From Oscillatoriales cyanobacterium (GTDB taxonomy: Bacteria > Cyanobacteriota > Cyanobacteriia > Cyanobacteriales > Laspinemataceae): DNA of 64,000 nt. Every line of letters begins with the position of its first letter. Positions within the stretch are counted from its first letter, which is position 1. Under the pieces are notes generated by a model. The model was not told the DNA's origin. It worked only from the letters and a program-made list of their open reading frames with translations, and ran no database searches. The translations under genes and the position numbers were made by a program. Positions 24,532-34,281 of the stretch are shown in pieces. Location of the stretch: contig JAABRM010000031.1 of the NCBI GenBank assembly GCA_011390955.1, positions 1-64,000 of the forward strand, given 5' to 3'.

Positions 24532-26412
24532 TTACATCTTAGCGCCACATTCGGGGCAGAAATTATTAGTCGAAACGTTTTTCGCGCCGCAATTAGTGCA
24601 ATAAACTAATTGAGCCGCTTTTTCCAAAGATTTATTTTCTGGTAAACCGAGCATTTGGGCATTACTCTTCCCAGGGGCAACCATTGGATAGCAGTTTTCA
24701 TCTTTTGTCACTTGGACATCAATCACCACCGGGCCATTGTGGGCCAACATATCCGCGATCGCCTGCTTCATTTCCTCGCGGGTTTTCACCACAACGCCTT
24801 TAATCCCATAAGCTTGACAAAGTAGGGGAATATCCGGCATTCCGGCTTCCATATTAGAAGCCACATAACGCTCACCATAGAAAGTCTGCTGCCATTGCCG
24901 CACCATTCCTTGCCAGCCATTATTTAAAATGACGGTTTTCACATTGATGCCGTAATGCTTCAGAGTGCCCAACTCCTGAAGATTCATTTGGAAACTGGCA
25001 TCCCCACTAATACAGATCGTTTCCTCTTCCGGTAGGGCAACTTTGGCACCCATTGCCGCTGGTACACCATAGCCCATTGTCCCCAAACCGGCACTGGAAA
25101 TCCATTTGCGCGGGCCAAACTTCAAGAATTGCGCCGCCCACATTTGGTGCTGACCTACGTCCGTGGTGTAATAAGCGTTGGGCGCTTGTTTGCCCAATTC
25201 CACCACCACTTCTTGAGGGGAAATGCCGTCTTCCGGGTGGGGAACCACTAAGGGATAATCTTGACGCCAGCGATCGATCCGATCCAACCATGCCTTAGTC
25301 CGGGATGGATCCACGGGATCGCCGGTTTCCCGACAACGACGCAGTAAATCAATCAGCACTTGCCGCACGTCGCCCACAATGGGTACTTCTGGGGCGCGGT
25401 TTTTGCCCACTTCTGCCGGGTCAATATCAATATGAATTACTTTAGCGCGAGAGGCAAACTCATCCAGTTTGCCGGTTACGCGGTCATCAAACCGCGCCCC
25501 GATCGCAATTAATAGGTCGCATTCGCTGACGGCAAAGTTAGCATAAGCCGTCCCGTGCATTCCCAGCATATTCAGGGACAGGGGATGATGTTCGTCAAAA
25601 GCCCCTAAACCCATTAAAGTAGTCGTCACCGGGATTTGGAAATGTTCGGCCAGTTCTTGGATTTCCGCATGGGCTCCAGAAGCGATCGCGCCTCCACCCA
25701 CATACATCAAAGGCTGCTTACTCTTGCGAATCAGTTGCAATGCCTGATTAATTTGCCGGGGGTTGCCCTTCACCGTGGGACGATACCCAGGCAACTTAAC
25801 GCTACCCGGTTCCACGGGCACATAGTCAAATTCTTCTAAACCGACATCTTTGGGCACATCAATTAACACCGGCCCAGGTCTGCCACTGCTGGCAACATGG
25901 AAGGCTTCGGCCACAATTCGGGACATATCCCGAGGGTCGCGCACCACATAAGAATGCTTGACAATGGGTAGGGTAATTCCGTATATATCAGTTTCTTGGA
26001 AAGCATCGGTGCCAATGGACGGACGGCCAACCTGACCCGTCACGATCACCATTGGGATCGAGTCCATTTGCGCTGTGGCAATGCCGGTGACTAAATTGGT
26101 CGCCCCAGGACCGGAAGTGGCAAAACAAACCCCCACTTTCCCGGTGGCGCGAGCATAGCCATCCGCTGCGTGAGAAGCCCCTTGTTCGTGCCGGACTAGG
26201 ATATGTTGGATGCCTCCAGCGGCTTCGGCTCGATATAATTCATCATAAATTGGTAAAATTGCGCCACCGGGATAACCAAAAATATGTTGGACACCGTGAC
26301 GTCTTAAGCTATCAATCAGGGCATAAGCGCCAGTTTGACGACTGTGTACCCCGATGTTGGTATAATTGGACGCAGTTTGCGTTTTGATTGGAGATTGGCT
26401 TTGGGATAGCAC
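24532..26412 (-). CDS. ilvB: Acetolactate synthase large subunit with C-terminal zinc ribbon
   Basis: Catalyses the first common step of valine, leucine and isoleucine synthesis (two pyruvate to acetolactate; pyruvate plus 2-oxobutyrate to acetohydroxybutyrate) with ThDP, FAD and Mg. Domains in order: ThDP-binding PYR domain ([33 protein letters not shown] with the catalytic Glu), central domain ([11 protein letters not shown]), PP domain ([14 protein letters not shown], then [13 protein letters not shown]). The protein has 626 residues; the last ~24 add [21 protein letters not shown], a two-CxxC zinc ribbon not part of the textbook enzyme. The start is GTG at 26412, with AGAGG 8 nt upstream. 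A strong terminator follows. Confidence 0.95.
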   Translation of the reverse strand: MLSQSQSPIKTQTASNYTNIGVHSRQTGAYALIDSLRRHGVQHIFGYPGGAILPIYDELYRAEAAGGIQHILVRHEQGASHAADGYARATGKVGVCFATSGPGATNLVTGIATAQMDSIPMVIVTGQVGRPSIGTDAFQETDIYGITLPIVKHSYVVRDPRDMSRIVAEAFHVASSGRPGPVLIDVPKDVGLEEFDYVPVEPGSVKLPGYRPTVKGNPRQINQALQLIRKSKQPLMYVGGGAIASGAHAEIQELAEHFQIPVTTTLMGLGAFDEHHPLSLNMLGMHGTAYANFAVSECDLLIAIGARFDDRVTGKLDEFASRAKVIHIDIDPAEVGKNRAPEVPIVGDVRQVLIDLLRRCRETGDPVDPSRTKAWLDRIDRWRQDYPLVVPHPEDGISPQEVVVELGKQAPNAYYTTDVGQHQMWAAQFLKFGPRKWISSAGLGTMGYGVPAAMGAKVALPEEETICISGDASFQMNLQELGTLKHYGINVKTVILNNGWQGMVRQWQQTFYGERYVASNMEAGMPDIPLLCQAYGIKGVVVKTREEMKQAIADMLAHNGPVVIDVQVTKDENCYPMVAPGKSNAQMLGLPENKSLEKAAQLVYCTNCGAKNVSTNNFCPECGAKM

Positions 26413-26862
26413 TCCGATTACCTCTTGTCAGTAATTTAGGCTACTCTTTTAATCATGCCTTAATAGGAAAAGATTTTTTGTTTTATTTTCAGATATTTTC
26501 AGAAATTAAAGATTCTTAATTCTGATGCTGAGTCTTGGTGGCGCTAATGGTTGCGTTTCCGGTGTAGGGTGTAGGGTGTGGGGTGTAGGGTGTGGGGCCG
26601 CCATCGGTGTGGGGTGTGGGGGAAGAGGAGCGGAGGAGCAGAGGAGCAGAGGGGAGAGTGAATAGTGAATAGTGAATAGTGATATTTTTTTCACTTTTAA
26701 CTTCTCCTCTGCTCCCCCGCTCCCCTGCACCCCTGCACCCCTAGGGCAGGCGTGGCGCTCCCCCGCTCCTCTGCTCCTCTGCTCCCCCGCAAAATTTGCC
26801 CACCCTACATATCTAGCCCATCAACAGCGGATAATCGAGTTATTCTATCTTGACAATTGTTC
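26413..26862. repeat. Simple-repeat-rich intergenic region
   Basis: Heptamers GTGTAGG/GTGTGGG (26561-26597, more at 26606-26621), period-8 GAGGAGCA units (26631-26652), heptamer GAATAGT three times (26657-26682), then complementary CT-rich units GCTCCTCT (26702-26790). The purine and pyrimidine blocks can pair into a large foldback. ORFs reported in this stretch on either strand are artefacts. Confidence 0.75.
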
Positions 26863-27743
26863 CATGAATGCCTACCAACTGAAATTTTGGCAGCCGGTTA
26901 AACCCAATCCAGATATGGCCGCTAAAAATCGCGATCGCCCCAAGGGATCCCCTGCGCGGCATCGCCCAACGCATCTTTCCCCATTTGCGGCGGTGGTGCA
27001 ACAAGACCCGACTTGTCCGCACGCCACTTGCTCTACTTGGGGAGACCCCAAGACCGCAGTGGCTCAAGTTTATCGCGATCCGCGTCATTTTTTTAATGCC
27101 ACTTATTTGACCGCTGAACTGAAGCAGTTATTTAAAGGGGTACTCGGTGGTTTATGTGGGGAGGGGCAGCGGATTTTTTCCCTAGGAGAAACGGGGGATA
27201 TTTCTCAGACCTTTCTCGGTTTATATCACCTGGTGAAATATCGCCCAGAACTGCGACAAGTTACCCAATTTTTGACTCTGCCCAATCCTCAGTTAGTCCA
27301 GGTTGCGGGTTTAACGAATTTTGACTTAGAGATTAAATCCGAGATGGAAGTTAAACCCGGTTTGCGGATTTTTACCCCCTGGGGTTATTTAGCATGGCAA
27401 TTAGGGGGAAGTTTTGCTTATTCTTTGGTGAAAATTCACGATGAACAACGGGTTGCCCCTAGTCAATATTTGTTACGGCAATTGATGGGCGTTCGTCCCA
27501 CTTTGCTATTGGTTGAGGATTTTCTCGATTATGTGCAAAATGCGATCGCAATTTTGGGAATTGACGATCCATTTATCCCAGAAATTCTGATATTTATTGA
27601 AAATCTGATTGCCGTTGTTGAAAAATCACCCTATACGGTTTTAGTCTACTCCTTACCTGCCACTGAAACCAATCTATTAACTGCGGTAAAAAATCTGCTA
27701 AAGCCAAATTGTATAGAAACTTGTAGGGAGAAAGCATATAGCC

Positions 27744-27770
27744 CCACGGGCATGGCTTCGCTTACCGGGC
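27744..27770. repeat. Short hairpin repeat, copy 2
   Basis: CACGGGCATGGCTTCGCTTACCGGGC, same family as 10333-10357 and 36499-36522, at the point where recognisable DUF499 homology stops. Confidence 0.65.
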
Positions 27771-27780
27771 AAGAATATAT

Positions 27781-27916
27781 AGCCAAAAAACGACAATTTC
27801 CGCCCCGTAGGCTGAAAGCCTTCTCGAAGAGTATGCAACGCCGCCCTCATACTGATAAGATAGCTAAAAACCGACAATTTTCACTCCGTAGGCTGAAAGC
27901 CTTCTCGAAGAGTATG
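27781..27916. repeat. 55-bp direct repeat pair
   Basis: Two copies (27781-27835 and 27862-27916) share GACAATTT and an identical 30-bp stretch, CGTAGGCTGAAAGCCTTCTC then GAAGAGTATG, with internal hairpin AGGCT-GAA-AGCCT. They encode RRLKAFSKSM twice in the DUF499 relic. Confidence 0.75.
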
Positions 27917-28600
27917 GTTCGCCGATGGGAAAAAGCCAGGAAAAATCAAGCAAAATATCTAGCAGAACTATCAGAAATAAAGGATAAAAAACCGGCGATC
28001 GCTGTTTTCAGCTTAGATGAACATACCTATTATGTTGGTTCAGTTTCCCGATCAAAACCTCGCCAAAAGACCTCAGCAAAAATAGCAAAAATATGGAAAA
28101 TTAAAAGCGATCGCTGCCCAAGAATATGGCTTTTGTCTTCCGTTGGAAAAAACCGCAATAAGTTGATTGCAGAAAATCAGCCCGCTCTAAATTTTGTTAG
28201 CAGATTAAGACAATTAAATCAGATTAATAAATCATTTTATCAATTCACCAGTAAGCATTGGAATAGTAAATTATCGGTTTTTATGCCTAATTTTATGCCT
28301 AAATATTTTGCCCAAATGCAAGACCTATATATCAGCGGGATATTGGGAAGCGATCGCTCAAGCTGTTCCATAAATCAGCCCCGAAATCGGTGGCATAAAC
28401 TATCAGAAATTGATGTAGCATTTAAAGCAGTTATCGCGCGATCGCCCCCAATAATCTTGTTAAATTAGTAGGAGGCGATCGCTGTTATTTAGTGAGTTTA
28501 CTCCATGCGGATCCCCAGCATAATTATGTTAAGAAATATGCGAGTAAAGATAAGCTGGGAAAGGGGGTTTGGGGGAATCGAGCTTAAATTATCCTCTCTC

Positions 28601-30676
28601 CTAAGCAGGATATGACAGTAAATCTTGGTAAGCGGATTCGATATTTTTTAGCTGGGAAAGTACCTCCCCATCCAAAATTTTCAGACGGCTCAATTCCTGA
28701 GCATAATCAATCTCTTGGGATTGCTTTTGTCCCACTAAATTATCAAGTTCCGCTTGGCGAGATTTAATATCCGCATTCAGCCGCTTGCTGACTTCGCGAT
28801 CGTAGTCATTAAAACATTGCTCAACTACATCATAAATCGATTGCCATTGAGATTGGGCTAATTCTGGGAGGGATTTAATAAACTCTTTCTTGGTAGCTTT
28901 GATAAACTCTTTCCGGGCTTCATCCGCTTGTAAAGCCCCCACTCCTAAACCTAGTAAAGGAATGCCGATTAAACCAATAGAAGCGAGGGGTCCGGCAAAC
29001 AATAATAAAAAGGTACTAATGCCAATCACTGCCACATAATTGACCAGAATATTTTTCCAATCAAACCCAGCACTAGCCATCACTACCCCAGCCACATTTC
29101 CCGTAGTTAAAGAGAAAAAACCCATTGCCCAACTCGCCCAAGATGGCGCATCTTCTTCTAATTCAGTGTTAATTCCCCGGTGAATTTTTTGCCCGGTTAA
29201 TTTCTCGTTAATCAGTTGAGTGACTTGAGTATAATTCGCCCCATATTTGGCGGCACTTTGTCCCAGTTTGGCAAAAGCATCAGCAATTTGTTTTTCCGCT
29301 GTCAGTTCCCATTCGGCAATTTTTTCATTCAGATAACGCTCAAAAGCTTGCTGAAATTCCGCATTAAACTGTTCCCGTTTCCCCTTTTGCAGAGAATCCA
29401 TAAAACCGAGATTTGGCTGATACCGGACAAAATCTGATTCAAAAGTCTTGCCTAAGTCTAAAATATAAGAAGTAAAAGAATCAGCCACTTTCTTGGCTTG
29501 CCGATCGCGCATTTCCCCAATTTCTTCCTGGAAGCGATCGCGAATATCCGTCAACATTTCAAACTCTGGGGACACCGACGCAATTCGATTTTGCAACTCT
29601 TGCAAATCTTCCCCTAACAAAGGAATTCGACGGGCGATCGCATCATGGCAATGGTTATAACTTTGACGGGCTAAAGTTCGCGCTTGCCGAAGTTCTGCCA
29701 CCGCTCTTTCTTGAGTCAAAAACGTATTCAAAGCCGCCATAAACTCAGGGAAACCCGTTCCCTCTAGGCTATCTTCTGGGTATTTTAAGCGGCGCCGCAA
29801 AGCATTCAGAGAACATAGCTCAAATACTCGTTCATCATAAACATTAGCCCCATTAATTTGACAATATTCTGCTAGGTTAGTCTGAAAAAATTGCCGCAGT
29901 TTTGCCTCTGATTCTGCCAATTCTGCCCCATCATCCATATCAACCAGACCCTTGCGGATATCATCCCAAGCATTAATCAGGAAAAACACATTTAAACCGC
30001 GACCTTTGATATAATTATCTAAATAGCGGCGTTCATTCAAAGTCAACGGTTGCGAAGCCCGTAGCACAAACAAAATAGCTTGACTATTATGCACGTAATT
30101 TAACGACAACTCGTTGCGGGCTTCCGTATCATTCAGACCGGGACTATCCACAATTTCCACCCCTTTTTCTAAAAGAGGTAAAGGATACTCGACCACCGCA
30201 TAGTTAACATTAGGAAAGGCGGCCTGATTTTCTCTTTCCAGCTTTTTCCCTTCATCGGGATCGATAGTATATTTTTGCTTGAAAGTATTAAAATCAATAG
30301 TCTCTGGACATTTTCCTTCCTTAAAATAAACCGTGACTTTTTTTTCCGGTCCATAACGCAACACCGTCAGCAATGCCGTACAAGGATTCACATCACTGGG
30401 TAATAAGTTTTCCCCAATCAGCGCATTCAGTAAGGTACTTTTGCCCCGTTTCATATCCCCTAAAACCAGCAGTCTAAACAATCCTGATTTTAGATTTTTA
30501 CTGGATAATTTCAGGTCTTCAATATCCGCGTCTAGTTCAAATTTTCCTGAGTGAGTTTCGGCAACTTCTTCTGACTTAGACAATATTTCAGCCATAAGCC
30601 CCAGGGAGTCCGCCACATTTGAGCGGATACTGGCCAATCGATCTAAGTTATTAATTAATCTGGTACTTTCCATCAT
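28601..30676 (-). CDS. Bacterial dynamin-like GTPase (A)
   Basis: A 691-residue protein. G1 GDMKRGKST at about 73-81, switch Thr in PCTALLTVLRYG, G3 DSPGLND near 178, G4 NAWD near 238. Long helical middle and assembly domains follow, then a hydrophobic paddle-like segment around 545-590 (VAVIGISTFLLLFAGPLASIGLIGIPLLGLGVGAL), then a helical tail. This is the layout of bacterial dynamins, which bind and remodel membranes when loaded with GTP. It is about 60 percent identical by eye to the copy at 41346. The small membrane protein 120 nt upstream on the same strand may be co-transcribed. Confidence 0.9.
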   Translation of the reverse strand: MMESTRLINNLDRLASIRSNVADSLGLMAEILSKSEEVAETHSGKFELDADIEDLKLSSKNLKSGLFRLLVLGDMKRGKSTLLNALIGENLLPSDVNPCTALLTVLRYGPEKKVTVYFKEGKCPETIDFNTFKQKYTIDPDEGKKLERENQAAFPNVNYAVVEYPLPLLEKGVEIVDSPGLNDTEARNELSLNYVHNSQAILFVLRASQPLTLNERRYLDNYIKGRGLNVFFLINAWDDIRKGLVDMDDGAELAESEAKLRQFFQTNLAEYCQINGANVYDERVFELCSLNALRRRLKYPEDSLEGTGFPEFMAALNTFLTQERAVAELRQARTLARQSYNHCHDAIARRIPLLGEDLQELQNRIASVSPEFEMLTDIRDRFQEEIGEMRDRQAKKVADSFTSYILDLGKTFESDFVRYQPNLGFMDSLQKGKREQFNAEFQQAFERYLNEKIAEWELTAEKQIADAFAKLGQSAAKYGANYTQVTQLINEKLTGQKIHRGINTELEEDAPSWASWAMGFFSLTTGNVAGVVMASAGFDWKNILVNYVAVIGISTFLLLFAGPLASIGLIGIPLLGLGVGALQADEARKEFIKATKKEFIKSLPELAQSQWQSIYDVVEQCFNDYDREVSKRLNADIKSRQAELDNLVGQKQSQEIDYAQELSRLKILDGEVLSQLKNIESAYQDLLSYPA

Positions 30677-30797
30677 GGTAATGATTCCGAGTAACTATTA
30701 TAGAGGTTATTATCGGGATTACAGAGGTTTTCTGGATTCTAGCGGGCGCGGGAATGACAGGTTTTTTTTGTAATTCATAACTCTGAGAAGTGCTGTA

Positions 30798-31130
30798 TTA
30801 TTTGACATTCACATCATCAGATTCAAAGAATATTTTGTAGGAAAACCAAGCAATTCCCCCAACGAGAATAAACCCAGCAATCCATGCGCCTAGCTGAATG
30901 GCGGCAATTCCAATGATGACAACTCCGACAAATTTACCAATTTTGATCGCTTGTCTTGTCCATCGTTTCAGCTTATTTTCTGGCGGTGTATCTGGCACAG
31001 TTTTATAAAGAGGCGGTTCTTTTTGGTAGAGTTCATGCTCTAATTCCCTCAGTCGAATCGCCCGTTCGCGCTCTTCGAGTTCTTTTTGTTTTGCCTCTAG
31101 GTCTTTTTCTGGATTATGAGAACTATTCAT
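30798..31130 (-). CDS. Small coiled-coil membrane protein next to dynamin A
   Basis: A 110-residue protein. Residues 8-40 are a highly charged helix (DLEAKQKELEERERAIRLRELEHEL) likely to form a coiled coil. A Pro-rich linker with PPLYKTV follows. Residues about 68-102 form two hydrophobic segments (IGKFVGVVIIGIAAIQLGAWIAGFILVGGIAWFSYKIFF), ending in an acidic tail. No named family is recognised. Its position directly upstream of dynamin A suggests a shared transcript, possibly a membrane recruiter; this is inference. Confidence 0.7.
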   Translation of the reverse strand: MNSSHNPEKDLEAKQKELEERERAIRLRELEHELYQKEPPLYKTVPDTPPENKLKRWTRQAIKIGKFVGVVIIGIAAIQLGAWIAGFILVGGIAWFSYKIFFESDDVNVK

Positions 31131-31507
31131 TTAATTTCACTCCTGGTCTGCTGGATATTTAATTCAGTGAAACGTAATGATGATTCTTTAATCAATTCAT
31201 CTGTAGACAAATGATTGATTAATTTTTGCTAACTATTGACACAACATTTTTTATTTTAGCATATAATTTGGTCAGGGTTAACAATTCTTGATGATTGGCG
31301 ATCGCTCTTCTCACCGGGTTTCTGCGTTAACTTTGGCCAAATTACAAAGATTTTCTTAAGAAACTGGGAGATCGAACCCTAAGAAAACCGGGTTTTTCCT
31401 ATAAGGCCAAATCACAAAAGTTTAATAAAAAGACCCGGTTTCTGTCTTCATGCGATCGCTTTAAGATAAAATTGCCTCACACTCACCGTCTAACAAGCCA
31501 TTGCCCC
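31131..31507. other. Intergenic region upstream of ilvA
   Basis: Three degenerate GAAACCSGGTTTC-type repeats (about 31306-31320, 31385-31397, 31432-31444). A TTGACA (31236-31241) and TATAAT (31262-31267) are present, but 20 nt apart, too far for a standard promoter. Nothing else seen. Confidence 0.45.
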
Positions 31508-33019
31508 ATGCGTTGCGACTACCTGGTACAAATTCTCACCGCCCGTGTTTACGATGTTGCCCAAGAAACGCCCCTAGAATTAGCCACAAACCTCTCAGCC
31601 CGACTCAATAATAAACTGCTGCTAAAGCGAGAGGATATGCAGTCAGTTTTTTCCTTCAAGTTGCGGGGGGCATATAACAAAATGGCCCAACTGCCCCCAG
31701 AAGAACTTGCCCAAGGAGTGATTGCCGCCTCCGCAGGCAACCACGCCCAAGGGGTCGCCTTATCCGCCCGTCACCTCGGCACCCAAGCGATTATCGTCAT
31801 GCCCGTGACCACCCCCCAGGTGAAAATTGATGCGGTCAAAGCCAGAGGCGGACAAGTGGTATTACATGGGGAAACCTATGACGAAGCCTACGCCCACGCC
31901 CGTCAACTCGAAGTAGAAAAAGGCTTAACCTTTATTCATCCTTTTGACGATCCCGACACGATCGCCGGTCAGGGAACCATTGGCATGGAAATTTTACGCC
32001 AATATCAGCAGCCAATTCATGCCATTTTTGTCGCCATTGGTGGCGGCGGGTTAATTTCCGGTATTGCCGCTTATGTGAAACGGTTGCGCCCAGAAATCAA
32101 GATTATTGGGGTGGAACCCGTGGATGCCGATGCCATGCATCAATCCCTGAAAGCCGGGAAACGGGTGAAATTATCCCAGGTGGGCTTATTTGCTGATGGG
32201 GTAGCGGTCCGAGAAGTGGGGGAAGAAACCTTTCGCCTCTGTCAAGAATATGTGGATGACATTATTTTGGTAGATACGGACGATACTTGCGCCGCGATTA
32301 AAGATGTGTTTGAGGATACCCGGTCAATCTTAGAACCCGCTGGGGCATTGGCGATCGCTGGGGCCAAAGCTTATGTGGAGCGATCGCAAATCCGAGGACA
32401 AACCCTGGTTGCCGTCGCTTGCGGCGCTAACATGAACTTCGATCGCCTCCGGTTTGTGGCGGAACGGGCGGAATTTGGCGAACGTCGGGAGGCCATCTTT
32501 GCCGTCACCATTCCCGAAACCCCAGGCAGTTTGCGGCGTTTTTGCGACTGCTTGGGCAAACGGCAGCTTACCGAGTTTAACTATCGCATCGCCGATCGAA
32601 AACAAGCCCATATTTTTGTTGGCGTGCAAGTCACCAACCGGGCTGATGCCGTGAAAATCGTGGAAACCTTTGAAGCCAATGGCTTAAAAACCCTGGATTT
32701 AACCGATGACGAACTGACCAAAATGCACTTGCGGCACATGGTGGGCGGACATTCTCCCCTCGCCCATAATGAGTTACTATACCGCTTCGAGTTTCCCGAA
32801 CGTCCCGGCGCCCTAATGAAATTTGTCGCCTCCATGAGTCCCAACTGGAATATCAGCCTATTTCACTATAGAAATAATGGCGCGGACTATGGCCGAATTG
32901 TGGTCGGAATGCAAGTTCCTCCAGAAGAAATGCAGGAATGGCAAGCATTTCTCGATACCCTCGGTTATCGCTACTGGGATGAAAATCATAATCCGGCTTA
33001 TCAGTTATTTTTGGCCTAG
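31508..33019 (+). CDS. ilvA: Threonine ammonia-lyase, biosynthetic
   Basis: Deaminates threonine to 2-oxobutyrate, the entry to isoleucine, feeding the acetolactate synthase encoded 5 kb away. The PLP lysine is in SVFSFKLRGAYNKM near residue 50; the phosphate loop is AIGGGGLISGIAAY near 180. The C-terminal ~180 residues contain two ACT-like regulatory domains (FAVTIPETPGSLRRFCDCLG and YRFEFPERPGALMKFVASM), the sites for isoleucine/valine allostery. I take ATG 31508 as start (503 residues, the usual length), not the in-frame TTG at 31472. Confidence 0.95.
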   Translation: MRCDYLVQILTARVYDVAQETPLELATNLSARLNNKLLLKREDMQSVFSFKLRGAYNKMAQLPPEELAQGVIAASAGNHAQGVALSARHLGTQAIIVMPVTTPQVKIDAVKARGGQVVLHGETYDEAYAHARQLEVEKGLTFIHPFDDPDTIAGQGTIGMEILRQYQQPIHAIFVAIGGGGLISGIAAYVKRLRPEIKIIGVEPVDADAMHQSLKAGKRVKLSQVGLFADGVAVREVGEETFRLCQEYVDDIILVDTDDTCAAIKDVFEDTRSILEPAGALAIAGAKAYVERSQIRGQTLVAVACGANMNFDRLRFVAERAEFGERREAIFAVTIPETPGSLRRFCDCLGKRQLTEFNYRIADRKQAHIFVGVQVTNRADAVKIVETFEANGLKTLDLTDDELTKMHLRHMVGGHSPLAHNELLYRFEFPERPGALMKFVASMSPNWNISLFHYRNNGADYGRIVVGMQVPPEEMQEWQAFLDTLGYRYWDENHNPAYQLFLA

Positions 33020-33095
33020 TTAGGGTAAAGGGGTGATTTTTAAACATCTAAATAGCATAAAATAAGCAGTAGATCACCCCTAGAATCTTTTAAGA

Positions 33096-33542
33096 ATGGC
33101 AGGACAACCCTTTCTGACAGATCCCCAAAGAAAACGACTCCAAAAGGCTTTACGGGAAAGCGAATGCCCTAGATTTCGGGAGCACGCCCTGATTCTCCTG
33201 TTGAAACATGACGGCAAAACCTATGAGGAAATTGCTGACTTTATTGGGTGTTCTTATAGAACCGTGGCTTATTGGTGCGTACATGGGGATCCAGACAATC
33301 TCGAAACCATGAAAGACCGACGGGAACAGGGGAATTATCGCAAAGCAGACAGTGATTATATCGATTTATTGCTTAAAATCGTTCATCAAAAGCCTAATGA
33401 ATTGGGTTATGAAAGTGAATTTTGGACCAGTGGACGATTAGCGGCTTATCTCGCTGAAAAAACCGGAATTGAATTAAGTGGCACTCAGGTTATCCGCATT
33501 TTGCGTAAACATAAAGTTCGCCTGCCCCGCAGCCGAGTTTAA
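33096..33542 (+). CDS. IS630-type helix-turn-helix protein (transposase N-terminal half or derived regulator)
   Basis: A 148-residue protein with two helix-turn-helix regions: LLLKHDGKTYEEIADFIGCSYRTVAYWC near residue 33 and ESEFWTSGRLAAYLAEKTGIELSGTQVIRILRKH near 107. This is the DNA-binding half of IS630/Tc1-type transposases (OrfA). No DDE catalytic half follows, and no terminal repeats are obvious. It may be a leftover of an insertion sequence or a domesticated regulator. The frame is intact, and a hairpin follows. Confidence 0.7.
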   Translation: MAGQPFLTDPQRKRLQKALRESECPRFREHALILLLKHDGKTYEEIADFIGCSYRTVAYWCVHGDPDNLETMKDRREQGNYRKADSDYIDLLLKIVHQKPNELGYESEFWTSGRLAAYLAEKTGIELSGTQVIRILRKHKVRLPRSRV

Positions 33543-33577
33543 TGGAAATTATCCAGAATATTTATCTAGATTAAATT

Positions 33578-33601
33578 GGGGTGAGAAAGCGTTCTCACCC
33601 C
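33578..33601. terminator. Perfect 10-bp hairpin after the helix-turn-helix gene
   Basis: GGGGTGAGAA, loop AGCG, TTCTCACCCC, 36 nt after the stop. No T-run follows, so it may be a terminator-like or RNA-stabilising hairpin. Confidence 0.45.
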
Positions 33602-33690
33602 GACCTATTACGGTTAAATTTAATTGAGCATAGGGGCTGGGGATAATATGGTGCGAATATGGTGCGATCGCGCTTACAACAAATATTGTA

Positions 33691-33748
33691 GGGTGGGCAA
33701 AATTACACGAGCATATATGGTAGGGTAGGTAATTTTTTTTGCCCACCC
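33691..33748. repeat. Foldback repeat with GGGTGGGCAAAATTAC arms
   Basis: Arms at 33691-33706 and 33729-33748 are complementary apart from extra T residues. MITE-like, no coding content. Confidence 0.5.
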
Positions 33749-33960
33749 GAAGAATGTTTGGGGTTGTTGGCTGAATTTTTGTAAATGGGATTACTACATT
33801 ATTCAAAAACAAAAAAAACGATATTTAACTATTGATTCATTGACAAAAAAACGGGTTTATGAGACAATTTTCTTTAGCCAATCAGAGATTGAATTAAGCC
33901 TGCTTCCGCGAATGCCGGGGAAACCTGGTTTCGGCAAAGTGGCTACAGTTATATATTTAT

Positions 33961-33980
33961 ATATATATAATTATATATAT
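33961..33980. promoter_or_regulatory. 20-bp perfect AT palindrome before the antitoxin gene
   Basis: ATATATATAATTATATATAT is its own reverse complement and lies 43 nt before the ATG at 34024. It contains TATAAT-like matches on both strands; a combined promoter/operator is plausible. Confidence 0.4.
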
Positions 33981-34023
33981 AAGTTTAGAATATTCCCAAC
34001 TCTTTAGGTTCTCCTTTAACATC

Positions 34024-34281
34024 ATGGACACTATTCGTTTAAAAACTCAGGTCAACTCCGATGGATCGGTGCAATTGCAACTTCACGATCTTCCCCCAAA
34101 TCAAGATATAGAGATCCTCTTGGTTTATCAAGCGATCGAAAAAGTTAATCCCCCAGAACGGACTGAGCAAGAAGATCCGATTGTCGGACTTTTTTCTGGC
34201 AATTCAGACTTAGCGGAACAGTCCGAAGAAATTCTCCAACAAGACATACAAAATCAATCGGGTTGGACATGGAAAAAGTAA
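34024..34281 (+). CDS. Antitoxin-like protein preceding a broken PIN toxin
   Basis: An 85-residue acidic protein: TIRLKTQVNSDGSVQLQLHDLPPNQDIEILLVYQ, then a flexible tail rich in Glu/Gln ending SGWTWKK. The N-terminal strand pattern (V-x-x-DGxVxLQLPxLxPxxxVEVLLVxE) is common in cyanobacterial antitoxins paired with PIN toxins. Its end overlaps the PIN start codon by 13 nt, the usual coupling. The toxin downstream is broken, so this is an orphan antitoxin unless it acts on another toxin. Confidence 0.65.
   Translation: MDTIRLKTQVNSDGSVQLQLHDLPPNQDIEILLVYQAIEKVNPPERTEQEDPIVGLFSGNSDLAEQSEEILQQDIQNQSGWTWKK

Larger units (their letters stand above)
26863..28587 (+). pseudogene. Decayed DUF499-type ATPase gene with repeat insertions
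   Basis: From ATG 26863 the frame reads DPRHFFNATYLTAELKQLFKGVLGG, then FLGLYHLVKYRPEL, then LRIFTPWGYLAWQLGG, then LLRQLMGVRPTLLLVEDFLDYV and TVLVYSLPA. This is the order of DUF499 AAA-type ATPases found in some anti-phage islands. The Walker A (normally QTNFGGGKTHS) is replaced by LGETGDISQTF, and the Walker B is weak. From about 27735 the frame is filled by repeats: a hairpin element (27744-27770) and a 55-bp direct repeat (27781-27835, 27862-27916). It ends at 28468; a shifted frame to 28587 (CYLVSLLHADPQHNYVKKYASKDKLGKG) continues the relic. Partner methylase genes are absent. Confidence 0.6.
33543..34023. other. Intergenic region with three inverted repeats
   Basis: GGGGTGAGAA-AGCG-TTCTCACCCC (33578-33601) just after the helix-turn-helix gene; a foldback GGGTGGGCAAAATTAC (33691-33706) against 33729-33748; and a 20-bp perfect AT palindrome (33961-33980) before the next gene. 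No coding sequence seen. Confidence 0.6.

Noticed and set aside
24207-24604. Overlapping ORFs on both strands
   Set aside because: Translations are LLVVCCLLLV-like readings of heptamer repeats; not genes.
26506-26862. ORF on the minus strand and the upstream extension of the DUF499 relic
   Set aside because: Both read through simple repeats; homology begins only after ATG 26863.
31236-31267. TTGACA and TATAAT as a promoter for ilvA
   Set aside because: The 20-nt spacing is too long for a standard sigma-70 promoter, and the start codon is 240 nt away.
33096-34023. Complete insertion sequence around the IS630-type HTH gene
   Set aside because: No DDE catalytic half, terminal inverted repeats or TA target duplication could be found.
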